Shown piece after piece: positions 1-8,172 of a DNA stretch of 33,697 nt. Location of the stretch: assembly GCA_033765235.1 (NCBI GenBank), contig JANRIG010000015.1:1-33697 (forward strand). The letters run 5' to 3'. The position numbers and the translations under genes were made by a program. Each line of letters starts with the position of its first letter. Within the stretch, counting starts at the first letter, position 1. Below the pieces are notes generated by a model. That model searched no databases and was not told the DNA's origin. It saw nothing but the letters and a program-made list of their open reading frames with translations. This DNA is from JANRIG01 sp033765235. Its GTDB lineage: Bacteria > Bacteroidota > Bacteroidia > Cytophagales > UBA9547.

Positions 1-389
1 TTTTTTGACTAAGAAAAAAAGAAACATAAAGATAGTAGTGTCATAATACATTGTATATCAATAGATAATTGCTATATATATCTGATGCTATGTGTGGTAG
101 GGTATAACTTATTGCTTCTTGTCACTTTTTACTTGATTAAAAAGTAACCAAAAAATCAAGGCCGGCAAACAAAAAGCTAAAAATTGGTTTCATTTCGCTA
201 AAAATCAAAAACTTGCCTCCACGCACTTGCTTTGCAGGCTTCGAACAGCTTGATTTTTTTCACGCTCATTTCACCTATTTTTTTTACGCTTTTTGTTTGA
301 TGCCATAGTAAATATTGATTTTCAATCTTCAATCTACATTATTTTCAATCTTAAATCTTAAAATTTAATTTTTAAATATAAACTTTGCA
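1..389. repeat. Gene-free left edge with a dispersed-repeat-like segment (about 115-311)
   Basis: There is no convincing gene in this 389-nt stretch. Bases 141-308 form a 55-codon open frame on the plus strand that follows an in-frame TAA (138-140) and has no start codon near its beginning. Its translation includes LKIGFISLKIKNLPP and CFAGFEQLDFFHAHFTYFF. I recall near-identical strings between genes in many Bacteroidota genomes, which suggests a dispersed repeat; that is memory, not a search result. Visible structure: a short hairpin from ACTTTTT (124-130) and AAAAAGT (139-145); an 11-bp inverted pair, AAAAAATCAAG (150-160) with CTTGATTTTTT (249-259); and a 12-bp inverted pair, CAAACAAAAAGC (166-177) with GCTTTTTGTTTG (288-299). 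The two long pairs interleave rather than nest. Bases 1-114 are plain AT-rich DNA. Confidence 0.5.
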
Positions 390-2288
390 CTATTTCACAT
401 ATCCTGCTTTTATATCTTCTACTACCAGCGGGTCTAAAAGTGTGGAGGTGTCGCCTAAGTTGGTAGTATCACCTTCGGCTATTTTGCGAAGTATTCTGCG
501 CATGATTTTGCCTGAGCGTGTTTTGGGTAAGCCTTGCACAAATTGTATCTTGTCGGGCTTGGCTATAGGGCCTATGATACGTGTGACCACTTCTAATATA
601 TCTTTGCGTACGGTGTGTGGCTCTGCTACCACTTTATCACAAATCACATAGGCATATATGCCTTGGCCTTTGATATCGTGAGGGTAGCCAACAACAGCAG
701 ACTCTACTACTGAGGGATGCTCATTAATGGCATTTTCTACTTCTGCTGTGCCAATCCTGTGGCCAGATACATTCATTACATCGTCCACTCTTCCCAATAT
801 TCTGTAATATCCATCTGCATCGCGCCGAGCACCGTCGCCGGTAAAGTACAAGCCGGGATAGGTGCCAAAATAGGTCTGTTTGCACCTTTCATGGTCTCCA
901 TAGGTAGTACGAATGATGGATGGCCACGGAAATTTGATGCATAAGTTGCCTTCTACATTATTGCCTTCTATGATTATACCATCACTATTTACCAACACAG
1001 GCTGTATGCCCGGCACGGGCAGGGAGGCATGGGCAGGTTTGAGTGGTGTCACATGGGCTATGGGTGATATGAGAAAACCTGCAGTCTCTGTCTGCCAATA
1101 AGTGTCTGCTATAGGGCACTTGCCATTTCCTATATTTTCATGATACCAGTGCCATGCTTCCTCATTGATAGGTTCGCCTACTGTACCCAATACCTTGAGC
1201 GATGACAGGTTGTGCTTTTTGGGCCACTCATTGCCCAGTGCCATAAGAGAGCGTATGGCGGTGGGTGCGGTATAAAATACCTCTACTTTGTGTTTGTCAC
1301 ATACCTGCCAAAATCTGCCTGCATCCGGGTAGGTAGGCACCCCTTCAAACATGAGCGTAGTAGCTCCTGCCAACAGCGGGCCGTAAACTATATAGGAATG
1401 TCCTGTAATCCAACCTATATCTGCTGTGCACCAGTATATTTGACCCGGGGAATAATTAAATATATTTCTAAATGTGTATTCAGCATATACCATATATCCT
1501 CCAGTGGTATGCACAACTCCTTTGGGCTTGCCGGTGCTACCCGATGTGTAGAGTATAAATAGCATATCTTCGGCATCGGTTTCAGCAGGTATGTTGTTAT
1601 TAGATACCTTAGCTACTTCATCATGCCACCATTTGTCTCTGTTAGGGGTCATTTGTATAAGCTGCCCTGTGCGCTTGTACACTATTACATTTTCTATGGT
1701 TTTGCAGGTGGTTAGTGCTTCATCGGCTATGTCTTTGAGACCTATGGTTTTATTGCCTCTGTAGCTTCCGTCTGTAGTGATGAGTATTTTGGCCTGGGCA
1801 TCATTGATACGGTCTGCCAGTGAGTTGGCAGAGAAGCCTCCAAATACTACAGAGTGCACAGCTCCAATGCGTGCACAAGCGAGCATAGCTACGGCAGCTT
1901 CGGGTATCATAGGCATATATATGCAAATCCGGTCGCCTTTTTTGGCACCGTTGCTCACTAACACGTTGGCAAATGTGCACACCCTGTCATGCAGCTGAGT
2001 ATAGGTAATATATTGGGTAGGTTCATCGGGGTTATTAGGCTCAAATATGATGGCATTGTCATTGCCTTGCTCAGCAATATGCCTGTCTATACAGTTTTCG
2101 GTGATATTAAGTTTACCGTTTATATACCATTTCACATCATAATTAACAAAATCCCATTCCAGTACTTTGTCCCACTTTTTGCGCCATATGAAGTTTAGGG
2201 CTTGTTTTTCCCAAAATATTTCAGGATTATTAACAGATTCGTCATAAGCACGGGTGTACTCATCAAATGATTCAATATTTTTTAACAT
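390..2288 (-). CDS. acs: Acetyl-CoA synthetase (AMP-forming acetate-CoA ligase)
   Basis: This enzyme activates acetate with ATP to acetyl-AMP and then transfers the acetyl group to CoA in the cytoplasm, feeding scavenged acetate into central metabolism. The 632-residue product is close to the usual ~650. The ANL-superfamily core motifs are present: P-loop YTSGSTGKPKG at 247-257, TYWQTETAG at 396-404, and the hinge GRVDDVMNVSGHR at 499-511. The C-terminal lid has TRSGKIMRR at 590-598; Lys594 is the residue that is reversibly acetylated in this family. The N-terminus has the typical ACS domain (EIFWEKQA, LEWDF, KWYINGKLN). It starts at ATG and is transcribed alone, divergent from trmD, with a good TTG/TAnnTTTG promoter about 40 nt upstream. 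No break or missing motif is seen. Confidence 0.97.
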   Translation of the reverse strand: MLKNIESFDEYTRAYDESVNNPEIFWEKQALNFIWRKKWDKVLEWDFVNYDVKWYINGKLNITENCIDRHIAEQGNDNAIIFEPNNPDEPTQYITYTQLHDRVCTFANVLVSNGAKKGDRICIYMPMIPEAAVAMLACARIGAVHSVVFGGFSANSLADRINDAQAKILITTDGSYRGNKTIGLKDIADEALTTCKTIENVIVYKRTGQLIQMTPNRDKWWHDEVAKVSNNNIPAETDAEDMLFILYTSGSTGKPKGVVHTTGGYMVYAEYTFRNIFNYSPGQIYWCTADIGWITGHSYIVYGPLLAGATTLMFEGVPTYPDAGRFWQVCDKHKVEVFYTAPTAIRSLMALGNEWPKKHNLSSLKVLGTVGEPINEEAWHWYHENIGNGKCPIADTYWQTETAGFLISPIAHVTPLKPAHASLPVPGIQPVLVNSDGIIIEGNNVEGNLCIKFPWPSIIRTTYGDHERCKQTYFGTYPGLYFTGDGARRDADGYYRILGRVDDVMNVSGHRIGTAEVENAINEHPSVVESAVVGYPHDIKGQGIYAYVICDKVVAEPHTVRKDILEVVTRIIGPIAKPDKIQFVQGLPKTRSGKIMRRILRKIAEGDTTNLGDTSTLLDPLVVEDIKAGYVK

Positions 2289-2326
2289 AATTTTAGAAAA
2301 ATGTTTTTTACACTAAAAATAAGCTC

Positions 2327-2358
2327 CAAAAATAATATTATATAAGATAATTGTACAA
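2327..2358 (-). promoter_or_regulatory. Candidate Bacteroidota promoter for acs
   Basis: On the minus strand TATTTTTG (2327-2334) matches the -7 consensus TAnnTTTG. A TTG (2356-2358) lies 21 nt upstream of it as the -33 element. Transcription would start near 2320, leaving a leader of roughly 30 nt before the ATG at 2288. AT-rich DNA gives chance matches, so this rests on having both elements and the right position. Confidence 0.4.
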
Positions 2359-2427
2359 TTTTTACAAGTTATTATTGCTAAATATAATCCTGTATCAAGA
2401 ATACTGTAATTGATATCATAAAATAAT

Positions 2428-3108
2428 ATGAGAATAGACATAATCACTTGCCTGCCTGCCATGTTTACAGGTTTTTTGGATCAAAGTATATTGAAAAGAG
2501 CGCAAGAAAATAAAGTGGTGGAAATAAATATACACAATTTGAGAGAATACTCTACCATGCCCTATCGCCAGGTAGATGACTATATGTTTGGCGGCGGTGC
2601 AGGCATGGTGCTCAGTATAGAGCCTATAGACCTTTGTATCAGCGCATTGAAGGCAAAAGTTAATTATGATGAAATAATATATATGTCGCCTGATGGTGAA
2701 ATGCTTACACAAAAATTGTGCAACAAGTTATCATTGTGTCATAATATGATTTTGCTGTGTGGTCATTATAAAGGGGTAGATGAGCGTGTAAGACAATACC
2801 TCATTACCAGAGAAGTGAGCATAGGTAACTATGTATTATCGGGTGGTGAAATACCTGCTGCAGTGCTTGCTGATGCAGTGGTAAGGCTACTGCCCGGAGT
2901 GCTTAATGACGAGAGCTCAGCACTCACAGACTCATTTCAAGACGATATGCTGGCTCCTCCTGTATACACACGTCCTGCCAAGTACAAAGGCTGGCAAGTA
3001 CCTGAGATATTGCTATCGGGGCATAAAGCAAATATAGAAAAATGGCAAAGTGAAATGGCCATAAAACGCACGCAAGAGCGCAGACCGGGATTAATGAGTG
3101 ACCTATGA
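2428..3108 (+). CDS. trmD: tRNA (guanine-N1-)-methyltransferase TrmD
   Basis: TrmD methylates N1 of G37, next to the anticodon, using S-adenosylmethionine, which prevents +1 frameshifting. It acts as a homodimer with a trefoil-knot SPOUT fold. Family motifs are intact in this 226-residue product: GGGAGMV at 55-61, the SAM-binding knot segments LLCGHYKGVDERV around 109-121 and SIGNYVLSGGE at 131-141, and then RLLPGVL. Arg153 and Asp168 fall where the catalytic Arg154 and Asp169 of enterobacterial TrmD lie. It is not next to rpsP-rimM-rplS as in many bacteria. Instead its stop overlaps the start of a secreted hypothetical (ATGA at 3105) and truA follows, so two tRNA-modification genes bracket that hypothetical. 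Confidence 0.96.
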   Translation: MRIDIITCLPAMFTGFLDQSILKRAQENKVVEINIHNLREYSTMPYRQVDDYMFGGGAGMVLSIEPIDLCISALKAKVNYDEIIYMSPDGEMLTQKLCNKLSLCHNMILLCGHYKGVDERVRQYLITREVSIGNYVLSGGEIPAAVLADAVVRLLPGVLNDESSALTDSFQDDMLAPPVYTRPAKYKGWQVPEILLSGHKANIEKWQSEMAIKRTQERRPGLMSDL

Positions 3109-3869
3109 GAAGTGTCATATATATAATGTTTTCATCCATAATATTTTTTTCTGTTTCTTACAGTCAAAACAGTGATATATATGTAGAAATAAAAGGTACT
3201 GTGGTGCGCAGAGACAGCCTTACACCTATATATGGAGCTGCAATATTTAACAAAACTAATATGTTGGGCACTATTTCAAATATTAAAGGGAATTTTAAAA
3301 TGAGAATAAAACGTGGAGATACTGTACTTATTTCACACCTAAGTTATCATCCGCAAGAGTTGATAGTACATGACACTACAGGCTTATCAACCGAAAAAAT
3401 ACTGGTGCAACTCATCGAAAAAAGCTACAAGCTCGCCACCATAGATGTGCGCTCGTTGCGCAGCTCAAAATATAAAAATAACGATATAGGCATGAGGCGT
3501 ACAGACAATATCACCTACGACATGGGCACATTTTATATACAAGGCACTCCCTACTATGGCAATGCGGGCTCACAAAATAATATTGGACTCATGAGCGTGG
3601 GCATACCCATATGGGACCCCAAAGAAATAAACCGTGAACAGCAGCGCAGAAAAGTGGCAGAACTTGAAGCCTTGGACAGAAAAAAAAAATATATGAACTT
3701 TAAATACAACAAAAACGTGGCCGGCAAGCTCACCGGGCTCAAAGGCAACGAGCTTACCAACTTTATGAACTTTTGCAAACCTTCTGAAAAATTTTTGCTC
3801 ACCGCCACCGACTACGATGTAGCATATTATATATTAGACTGTTACGATAAATTCATACAAGAAGAATGA
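3105..3869 (+). CDS. Secreted protein with carboxypeptidase-like regulatory (transthyretin-like) domain
   Basis: The 254-residue product begins with a signal peptide (residues 1-20, ending SVSYS/Q). Residues about 27-105 (IKGTVVRRDSLTPIYGAAI, then ISNIKGNFKMRIKRGDTVLI) form a carboxypeptidase-D-regulatory-like beta-sandwich of the kind found at the start of SusC proteins and alone in many Bacteroidota envelope proteins. A polar linker with KKKY runs follows. The C-terminal block (LTGLKGNELTNFMNFCKPSE, then YDVAYYILDCYDKFIQEE) resembles a conserved tail I associate with this Bacteroidota family. No catalytic motif is visible, so its function is unknown; a periplasmic or cell-surface place is inferred. 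It overlaps trmD and truA by ATGA at both ends, so the three are probably translated in a coupled way. Confidence 0.85.
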   Translation: MRSVIYIMFSSIIFFSVSYSQNSDIYVEIKGTVVRRDSLTPIYGAAIFNKTNMLGTISNIKGNFKMRIKRGDTVLISHLSYHPQELIVHDTTGLSTEKILVQLIEKSYKLATIDVRSLRSSKYKNNDIGMRRTDNITYDMGTFYIQGTPYYGNAGSQNNIGLMSVGIPIWDPKEINREQQRRKVAELEALDRKKKYMNFKYNKNVAGKLTGLKGNELTNFMNFCKPSEKFLLTATDYDVAYYILDCYDKFIQEE

Positions 3870-4633
3870 TAAGCTATATACTTGAGATAAGCTACCACGG
3901 AGGCAAATATCATGGGTGGCAAAAGCAAAAAAATACACCCAATACCGTGCAAGAAGCACTTGAAAATGCTCTGCAAACTATATTAAAAACAAAAATAACC
4001 ACGCTGGCAGCAGGACGTACCGATGTAGGGGTGCATGCGCGGCAGCAGTATGTGCAGATACAACCTAATAATCTTATAATAGATGCGGATATACTACTTT
4101 ACAAACTAAATGCACTACTAGGCCATGATATATATGTAATGAATATATACCTGTGTCAAAGGGTATTTAGTGTACGTCATAATGCTATAGCTCGTACTTA
4201 TATGTACTATCTGAGGCAAAGTAAAGACCCGTTTAGGCAAGGATTGGCTGGGTTTTATTACATTAAAAATTTAGATTTTGACAAGATGAACGAGGCTTGC
4301 AAAATATTACTAAGATATACTGATTATCAATCATTCAGCAAGGTAAAAACCGGTGTTTCACACTTTCATTGTCATATAGCCTGTGCACAATGGCATATTG
4401 AAAATGACACATGGATACTCACTATCACCGCCGACAGATTTCTGAGAGGCATGGTACGCACCATAGTGGGCACATTGCTGGAAGTAGGCAAAGAAGCCCT
4501 TTCTATCAATGATTTTGAAAATATTATTATTTCCAAAGACCGTACCAAAGCCAAATATGCTGCAAAACCGGAGGGGCTGTATTTGCACAATATAAAGTAT
4601 GAAGATGGTATGTTTATAAAAATAAACGTTTAA
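3866..4633 (+). CDS. truA: tRNA pseudouridine(38-40) synthase TruA
   Basis: TruA converts uridines 38, 39 and 40 of the tRNA anticodon arm to pseudouridine. The signature AGRTDVGVHA spans residues 49-58, with the catalytic aspartate at Asp53. The start (ISYHGGKYHGWQKQKNTPNTVQE) and the C-terminal FLRGMVRTIVGTLLEVG and AKYAAKPEGLYL segments are typical. The 255-residue length is normal. Its ATG overlaps the stop of the preceding secreted protein, and no second promoter is evident, so it should share the trmD transcript. Confidence 0.96.
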   Translation: MISYILEISYHGGKYHGWQKQKNTPNTVQEALENALQTILKTKITTLAAGRTDVGVHARQQYVQIQPNNLIIDADILLYKLNALLGHDIYVMNIYLCQRVFSVRHNAIARTYMYYLRQSKDPFRQGLAGFYYIKNLDFDKMNEACKILLRYTDYQSFSKVKTGVSHFHCHIACAQWHIENDTWILTITADRFLRGMVRTIVGTLLEVGKEALSINDFENIIISKDRTKAKYAAKPEGLYLHNIKYEDGMFIKINV

Positions 4634-4667
4634 AATATTGAAAATAAAACTTTTTTTTACATTCTAT

Positions 4668-4698
4668 TTTGTGATATAATATAATTTTTTTTATTTTG
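4668..4698 (+). promoter_or_regulatory. Possible promoter for the small lipoprotein gene
   Basis: TTTG (4668-4671) and, 20 nt downstream, TATTTTG (4692-4698) resemble the Bacteroidota -33/-7 pair. The -7 box is one base shorter than TAnnTTTG. It would give a leader of about 40 nt before the ATG at 4741. Confidence 0.25.
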
Positions 4699-4740
4699 CT
4701 CTCGGTAATTATCAATTCATATTTAAAATCAAATACTACC

Positions 4741-4941
4741 ATGAAAAAAACGTTTGCGTTGTTGTTTGTTGCAGGTGTGTTAGCATTTGCATCATGTCAG
4801 AAAAAAGCTGAAGAATCTACAGAAGCTGCTACTGCTCCCACAGAAGCTGCTGCAGTAGATACTACTTCTGCTATGGCTACTGATTCTGCTGCTACCGGTA
4901 CAGATACTACTGCTGCCGCTGCTCCTGCAGAAGCGAAATAA
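4741..4941 (+). CDS. Small Ala/Thr-rich lipoprotein
   Basis: The 66-residue product has a lipoprotein signal peptide, MKKTFALLFVAGVLAFAS, followed by Cys19 as the lipidation site. The mature part is about 48 residues of low-complexity Ala, Thr, Glu, Ser and Asp with no hydrophobic core, so it should be a disordered, acidic, membrane-tethered tail. An upstream in-frame codon allows a 15-residue extension, but the lipobox spacing favours the ATG at 4741. Small lipoproteins of this shape are common in Chitinophaga-like Bacteroidota and have no assigned role. A strong hairpin terminator follows directly, so it seems to be a single-gene transcript. Confidence 0.75.
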   Translation: MKKTFALLFVAGVLAFASCQKKAEESTEAATAPTEAAAVDTTSAMATDSAATGTDTTAAAAPAEAK

Positions 4942-4961
4942 TTTAATAAAAAAATTATTTC

Positions 4962-4993
4962 AAAAAAAGGCCTCCTGCAAAGGGGGCTTTTTT
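4962..4993 (+). terminator. Rho-independent terminator after the small lipoprotein
   Basis: An A-tract, a G/C-rich stem (GGCCTCCT, loop GCAA, AGGGGGC with one bulge) and a TTTTTT tract lie 20 nt after the stop codon. This separates the lipoprotein gene from the signalling operon that starts at 5040. Confidence 0.8.
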
Positions 4994-5039
4994 ATTTTAT
5001 TACAATATTTTAGTAAATTTATCTTTCAAAAGTATATCA

Positions 5040-7157
5040 ATGAGGGTAATCTTATTTTTGGCACTGTTATATTTATCTATAATTTCTAACGCAAGTGTGA
5101 TTATTGTAGCTACCGATGACACCACAGAATATGCAGTATCATACGACAGAATAGAAATATACGAAGACCCTACTGCCTCACTCACCATATACGACATAAT
5201 AAAACCTGCCTATGCATTTGCATTCAATATCAATGAAATACAACTACCGCGCAACTATAACTTAAATAGTGCATATTGGATACGCTTTACCGTAAAAAGC
5301 ACCTCAGTAGATAAAAAATGGTTATATGAATACTTTGACTCCTCTATAGAAGAAATAGAATTTTTTATACCCGACCGCAATGGCACTTTCAAAATAAAAA
5401 AGGCAGGAAGTAAATACAGCTTTGGCAGCAAATTTTTTCAACACAAAAATTATGAATTTATGCTGCCAGATGACCTTAGCAAGCCTACAACCTTTTATGC
5501 GCGCATCAAGTCCTCGCAGTTAGTATTTATGTACGGGGTCATAAGGTCTATAGACAGGTTCACAAACTATGCCTTGACAGAATATTATTTTTTAGGTGCA
5601 TTCTATGGCATTATAGTAGCTATGGCTATATATAATCTATTGCTATTCATGACTATTAGAGACAAAACATACCTATTCTATGTATTATATGTGCTCAGCA
5701 GTGGCTTTTTGTGTATGGTAATGGATGGCACAGGTTTTCAATACCTTTGGGGCGACCACCCCGGCTTTAACCAAACTGCCTTCAGCTTTGCCTCATTCCT
5801 GATGATACTTTGGGCACTCATGTACACGCAAGGTTTTGTAATACTAAAGTCCACCACACGGTTTCACATCAATATTCTTGAGCTCATTATCATCATACGC
5901 ATATTACTGTTCATAGTAGGGCTCAAAATATACCCCGATGTGAATAAATATGTGTTTATAGACACATTAGCATTGTTTGTATGTTTCGTGTCCGGCATTA
6001 TATCATATAATAAAGGTAATACCGCCACAAGATTTTTTGTATTGGGGTTCGCATTTTTTTTCATAGGCTATATCATATCAAACCTTACCGTAAATAGCAT
6101 ATTCGGAATATCACTGCCTAATAATATTTTCACCGTTTACAGCTATAATTTTGGTATTGTTATAGAAATGATACTACTCTCATACGCACTGGCCGACAGA
6201 GTGAAAATAATACTTAAAGAAAATGAGGAAGCCCAACACCAAGCCATAAAACAACTCAAAGAAAAAGACGAACTCAAAGAAAAACTCAATAAAGAACTTG
6301 AGCAAAAGGTAATAGAGCGCACCGCAGAAATAGTGAAAAAAAGTGAGCAATTGGAACTTAAAAACGATGAACTAAACAGATTATACGGCGAAATTACAGA
6401 TAATATCAAGGTAGCCAAGTGGATACAAGAATCTATCATGCCAAGTATTTTACAAATTCAGAAACATTTGCCGCAATGTTTCGTATTGTATAAACCTAAG
6501 GATGTGGTGAGCGGTGATTTTTATTGGTTTGAAGCCAAATACAATAAAGTATATATCGCAGCCGTAGACTGTACAGGGCACGGAGTATCGGGCGCATTCA
6601 TGTCTATCATAGGCTATACCCTCCTTAACCAAATTATCCGCGGCGCAGATAGTGACCACTTGAACGCTGCACAAATATTGGACAAATTAAATGAAGGTGT
6701 GATAGATACTTTGAGACAAAAACAAAAAGACCCAATGACCCGCGACGGCATGGACATAAACCTGTGTATCATAGATCATAAAAATATGAAGCTAAGCTAC
6801 GCAGGTGCAGTGAACTATCTATATGTGATACGCAATGGTGAGCTCACCAAACTTGTGGCAGACTCATTCTCTATTGGCATACCCAAAACAGGCGATTTGC
6901 AATATTTTACCAACCATGACTTTGACCTGCAATCTGGAGACTTACTTATACAATACACAGACGGATACGCAGACCAAATAGGAGGAGATGATGCAATGTC
7001 AAAATTCAAATACCCCAAATTTAGAGATTTGTTTATCAACAATCATGCAGTAGAAATGGATAGTCTCAAAAAAATATTGGACGATACCATTGAAAAATGG
7101 AAAAACAAGGTAGAGCAGACAGATGATATATTAGTAATTGGAACAAGGATATTATAA
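5040..7157 (+). CDS. 7TM-DISM receptor with cytoplasmic SpoIIE/PP2C phosphatase domain (SiaA-like role)
   Basis: This 705-residue membrane protein appears to be a sensor phosphatase. A signal peptide (1-18) leads into an extracytoplasmic beta-rich 7TMR-DISMED2-type domain (about 25-175), then seven membrane spans (about 183-385). A Lys/Glu-rich coiled coil follows (about 387-455) and the C-terminus is a PPM/SpoIIE phosphatase (about 460-705). Metal-binding acidic motifs are visible: VVSGDFYWF with Asp493, AAVDCTGHGVSGAFMS with Asp510, and YTDGYADQIGGD with Asp641. SpoIIE-type phosphatases remove phosphate from STAS-like or SiaC-like partners. The next genes encode a SiaB-type kinase and SiaC, so SiaC is the likely substrate (inference). 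The sensed ligand cannot be told; DISM domains often bind carbohydrates or small molecules. Confidence 0.9.
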   Translation: MRVILFLALLYLSIISNASVIIVATDDTTEYAVSYDRIEIYEDPTASLTIYDIIKPAYAFAFNINEIQLPRNYNLNSAYWIRFTVKSTSVDKKWLYEYFDSSIEEIEFFIPDRNGTFKIKKAGSKYSFGSKFFQHKNYEFMLPDDLSKPTTFYARIKSSQLVFMYGVIRSIDRFTNYALTEYYFLGAFYGIIVAMAIYNLLLFMTIRDKTYLFYVLYVLSSGFLCMVMDGTGFQYLWGDHPGFNQTAFSFASFLMILWALMYTQGFVILKSTTRFHINILELIIIIRILLFIVGLKIYPDVNKYVFIDTLALFVCFVSGIISYNKGNTATRFFVLGFAFFFIGYIISNLTVNSIFGISLPNNIFTVYSYNFGIVIEMILLSYALADRVKIILKENEEAQHQAIKQLKEKDELKEKLNKELEQKVIERTAEIVKKSEQLELKNDELNRLYGEITDNIKVAKWIQESIMPSILQIQKHLPQCFVLYKPKDVVSGDFYWFEAKYNKVYIAAVDCTGHGVSGAFMSIIGYTLLNQIIRGADSDHLNAAQILDKLNEGVIDTLRQKQKDPMTRDGMDINLCIIDHKNMKLSYAGAVNYLYVIRNGELTKLVADSFSIGIPKTGDLQYFTNHDFDLQSGDLLIQYTDGYADQIGGDDAMSKFKYPKFRDLFINNHAVEMDSLKKILDDTIEKWKNKVEQTDDILVIGTRIL

Positions 7158-7218
7158 AAATTTATTATTATGTTGAAAATTCAACGATTGTATTTACTTT
7201 TAAAGCCAAATTTGAAAA

Positions 7219-7782
7219 ATGCTTAATTTTCTTGAAATACATAACCAAATGGCTGCAAACAGCATTGCTCTTACATTCAAAGGCAATGTCACCTTTGAGC
7301 TTATAGATTCTATCATTATGATAATATCTGATAAACTGGACCACGTAGAAAACGACTTGAGTGTGCGCAAAAAAGTATATGGCGTACTCACAGAATGCTT
7401 ACAAAACCTCTGCAACCATATAGACAAGCTCGAAAAAGAAACTGTTGTAATAAACTATGATGTGAACTCGGCCATCATCATGGTAGATACTGACCCTGAC
7501 GGATATCTTATAAAAACAGGCAACTTCATCACTGCATCCAAAGTAGATAACCTCAAAATATGGCTAAACGAGATTAATACATATTCAAAAGATGAGCTCA
7601 AAGACTTGTACAACAGAATATTGACCAACAAAGTATTTTCTGAAAAAGGCGGTGGCGGACTTGGATTTGTGGATATAGCACGCAAATCAGGTCAAAAATT
7701 AGAATTTGATTTTCAGCCTGTAGATAATGCATTCTCATTTTTTAGTTTTCAAATAAAAATATCAAAAAATAAAGCGGCATAA
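7219..7782 (+). CDS. siaB: SiaB-family protein kinase (GHKL/anti-sigma-kinase-like)
   Basis: In Pseudomonas aeruginosa SiaB phosphorylates SiaC and opposes the phosphatase SiaA. This 187-residue product has an N-box-like segment (VLTECLQNLCNHIDK, with Glu59, Asn63 and His67) and a glycine-rich nucleotide-binding loop GGGGLGFVDIARKSG at 144-158. It has no histidine-kinase DHp or sensor domain. It lies 61 nt after the SpoIIE phosphatase and 5 nt before SiaC, so kinase, phosphatase and substrate are adjacent. TTG-N20-TACTTTTA just upstream could be a weak internal promoter. The family assignment rests on the glycine loop, the length and the SiaC neighbour. Confidence 0.85.
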   Translation: MLNFLEIHNQMAANSIALTFKGNVTFELIDSIIMIISDKLDHVENDLSVRKKVYGVLTECLQNLCNHIDKLEKETVVINYDVNSAIIMVDTDPDGYLIKTGNFITASKVDNLKIWLNEINTYSKDELKDLYNRILTNKVFSEKGGGGLGFVDIARKSGQKLEFDFQPVDNAFSFFSFQIKISKNKAA

Positions 7783-7787
7783 ATATT

Positions 7788-8162
7788 ATGGACAATTTAA
7801 CGATAGAGCCCAAAAGCAAAACCCCAAAAATAAACTTCGATTACGCATCCGGTGTGATGGAGATAAATGGCATATCAAGTGCCGAAAATTCATTGGAATT
7901 TTATAAACCAATCCTCAATTGGATAGATGAATACAAAGACAATATACAGCCCAAAACGGTAGTGAACATCAATTATAAATACTTCAATACCAGTTCCGCA
8001 AAATGCATACTCGATATGCTCGAAAGATTTGTAAACCTTAAAAACTTTGGTACAGACTTAATCATAAACTGGTATTATGAAAAAGACGACGAAGAAATGT
8101 ATGACGCAGGCAACAACTTCAGCGAAATACTCGAAATGCCTTTTAATCTTATAGAAGTATAA
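7788..8162 (+). CDS. siaC: SiaC-family regulatory phosphoprotein (DUF1987)
   Basis: SiaC-family proteins are partner-switch intermediates whose binding to a target depends on phosphorylation. This 124-residue protein carries the family pattern: TPKINFDYASGVMEING, then FYKPILNWIDEY, YKYFNTSSAKCILDMLE, and the acidic WYYEKDDEEMYDAG near the end. The NTSS motif places a threonine at residue 68, the same number as the Thr68 reported to be phosphorylated in P. aeruginosa SiaC. There the target is the diguanylate cyclase SiaD. No GGDEF gene lies nearby, so the output here is unknown. It is tightly linked to the SiaB kinase upstream (5-nt gap) and to an AcpH-like gene 10 nt downstream. Confidence 0.92.
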   Translation: MDNLTIEPKSKTPKINFDYASGVMEINGISSAENSLEFYKPILNWIDEYKDNIQPKTVVNINYKYFNTSSAKCILDMLERFVNLKNFGTDLIINWYYEKDDEEMYDAGNNFSEILEMPFNLIEV

Positions 8163-8172
8163 CCAATTTGCT

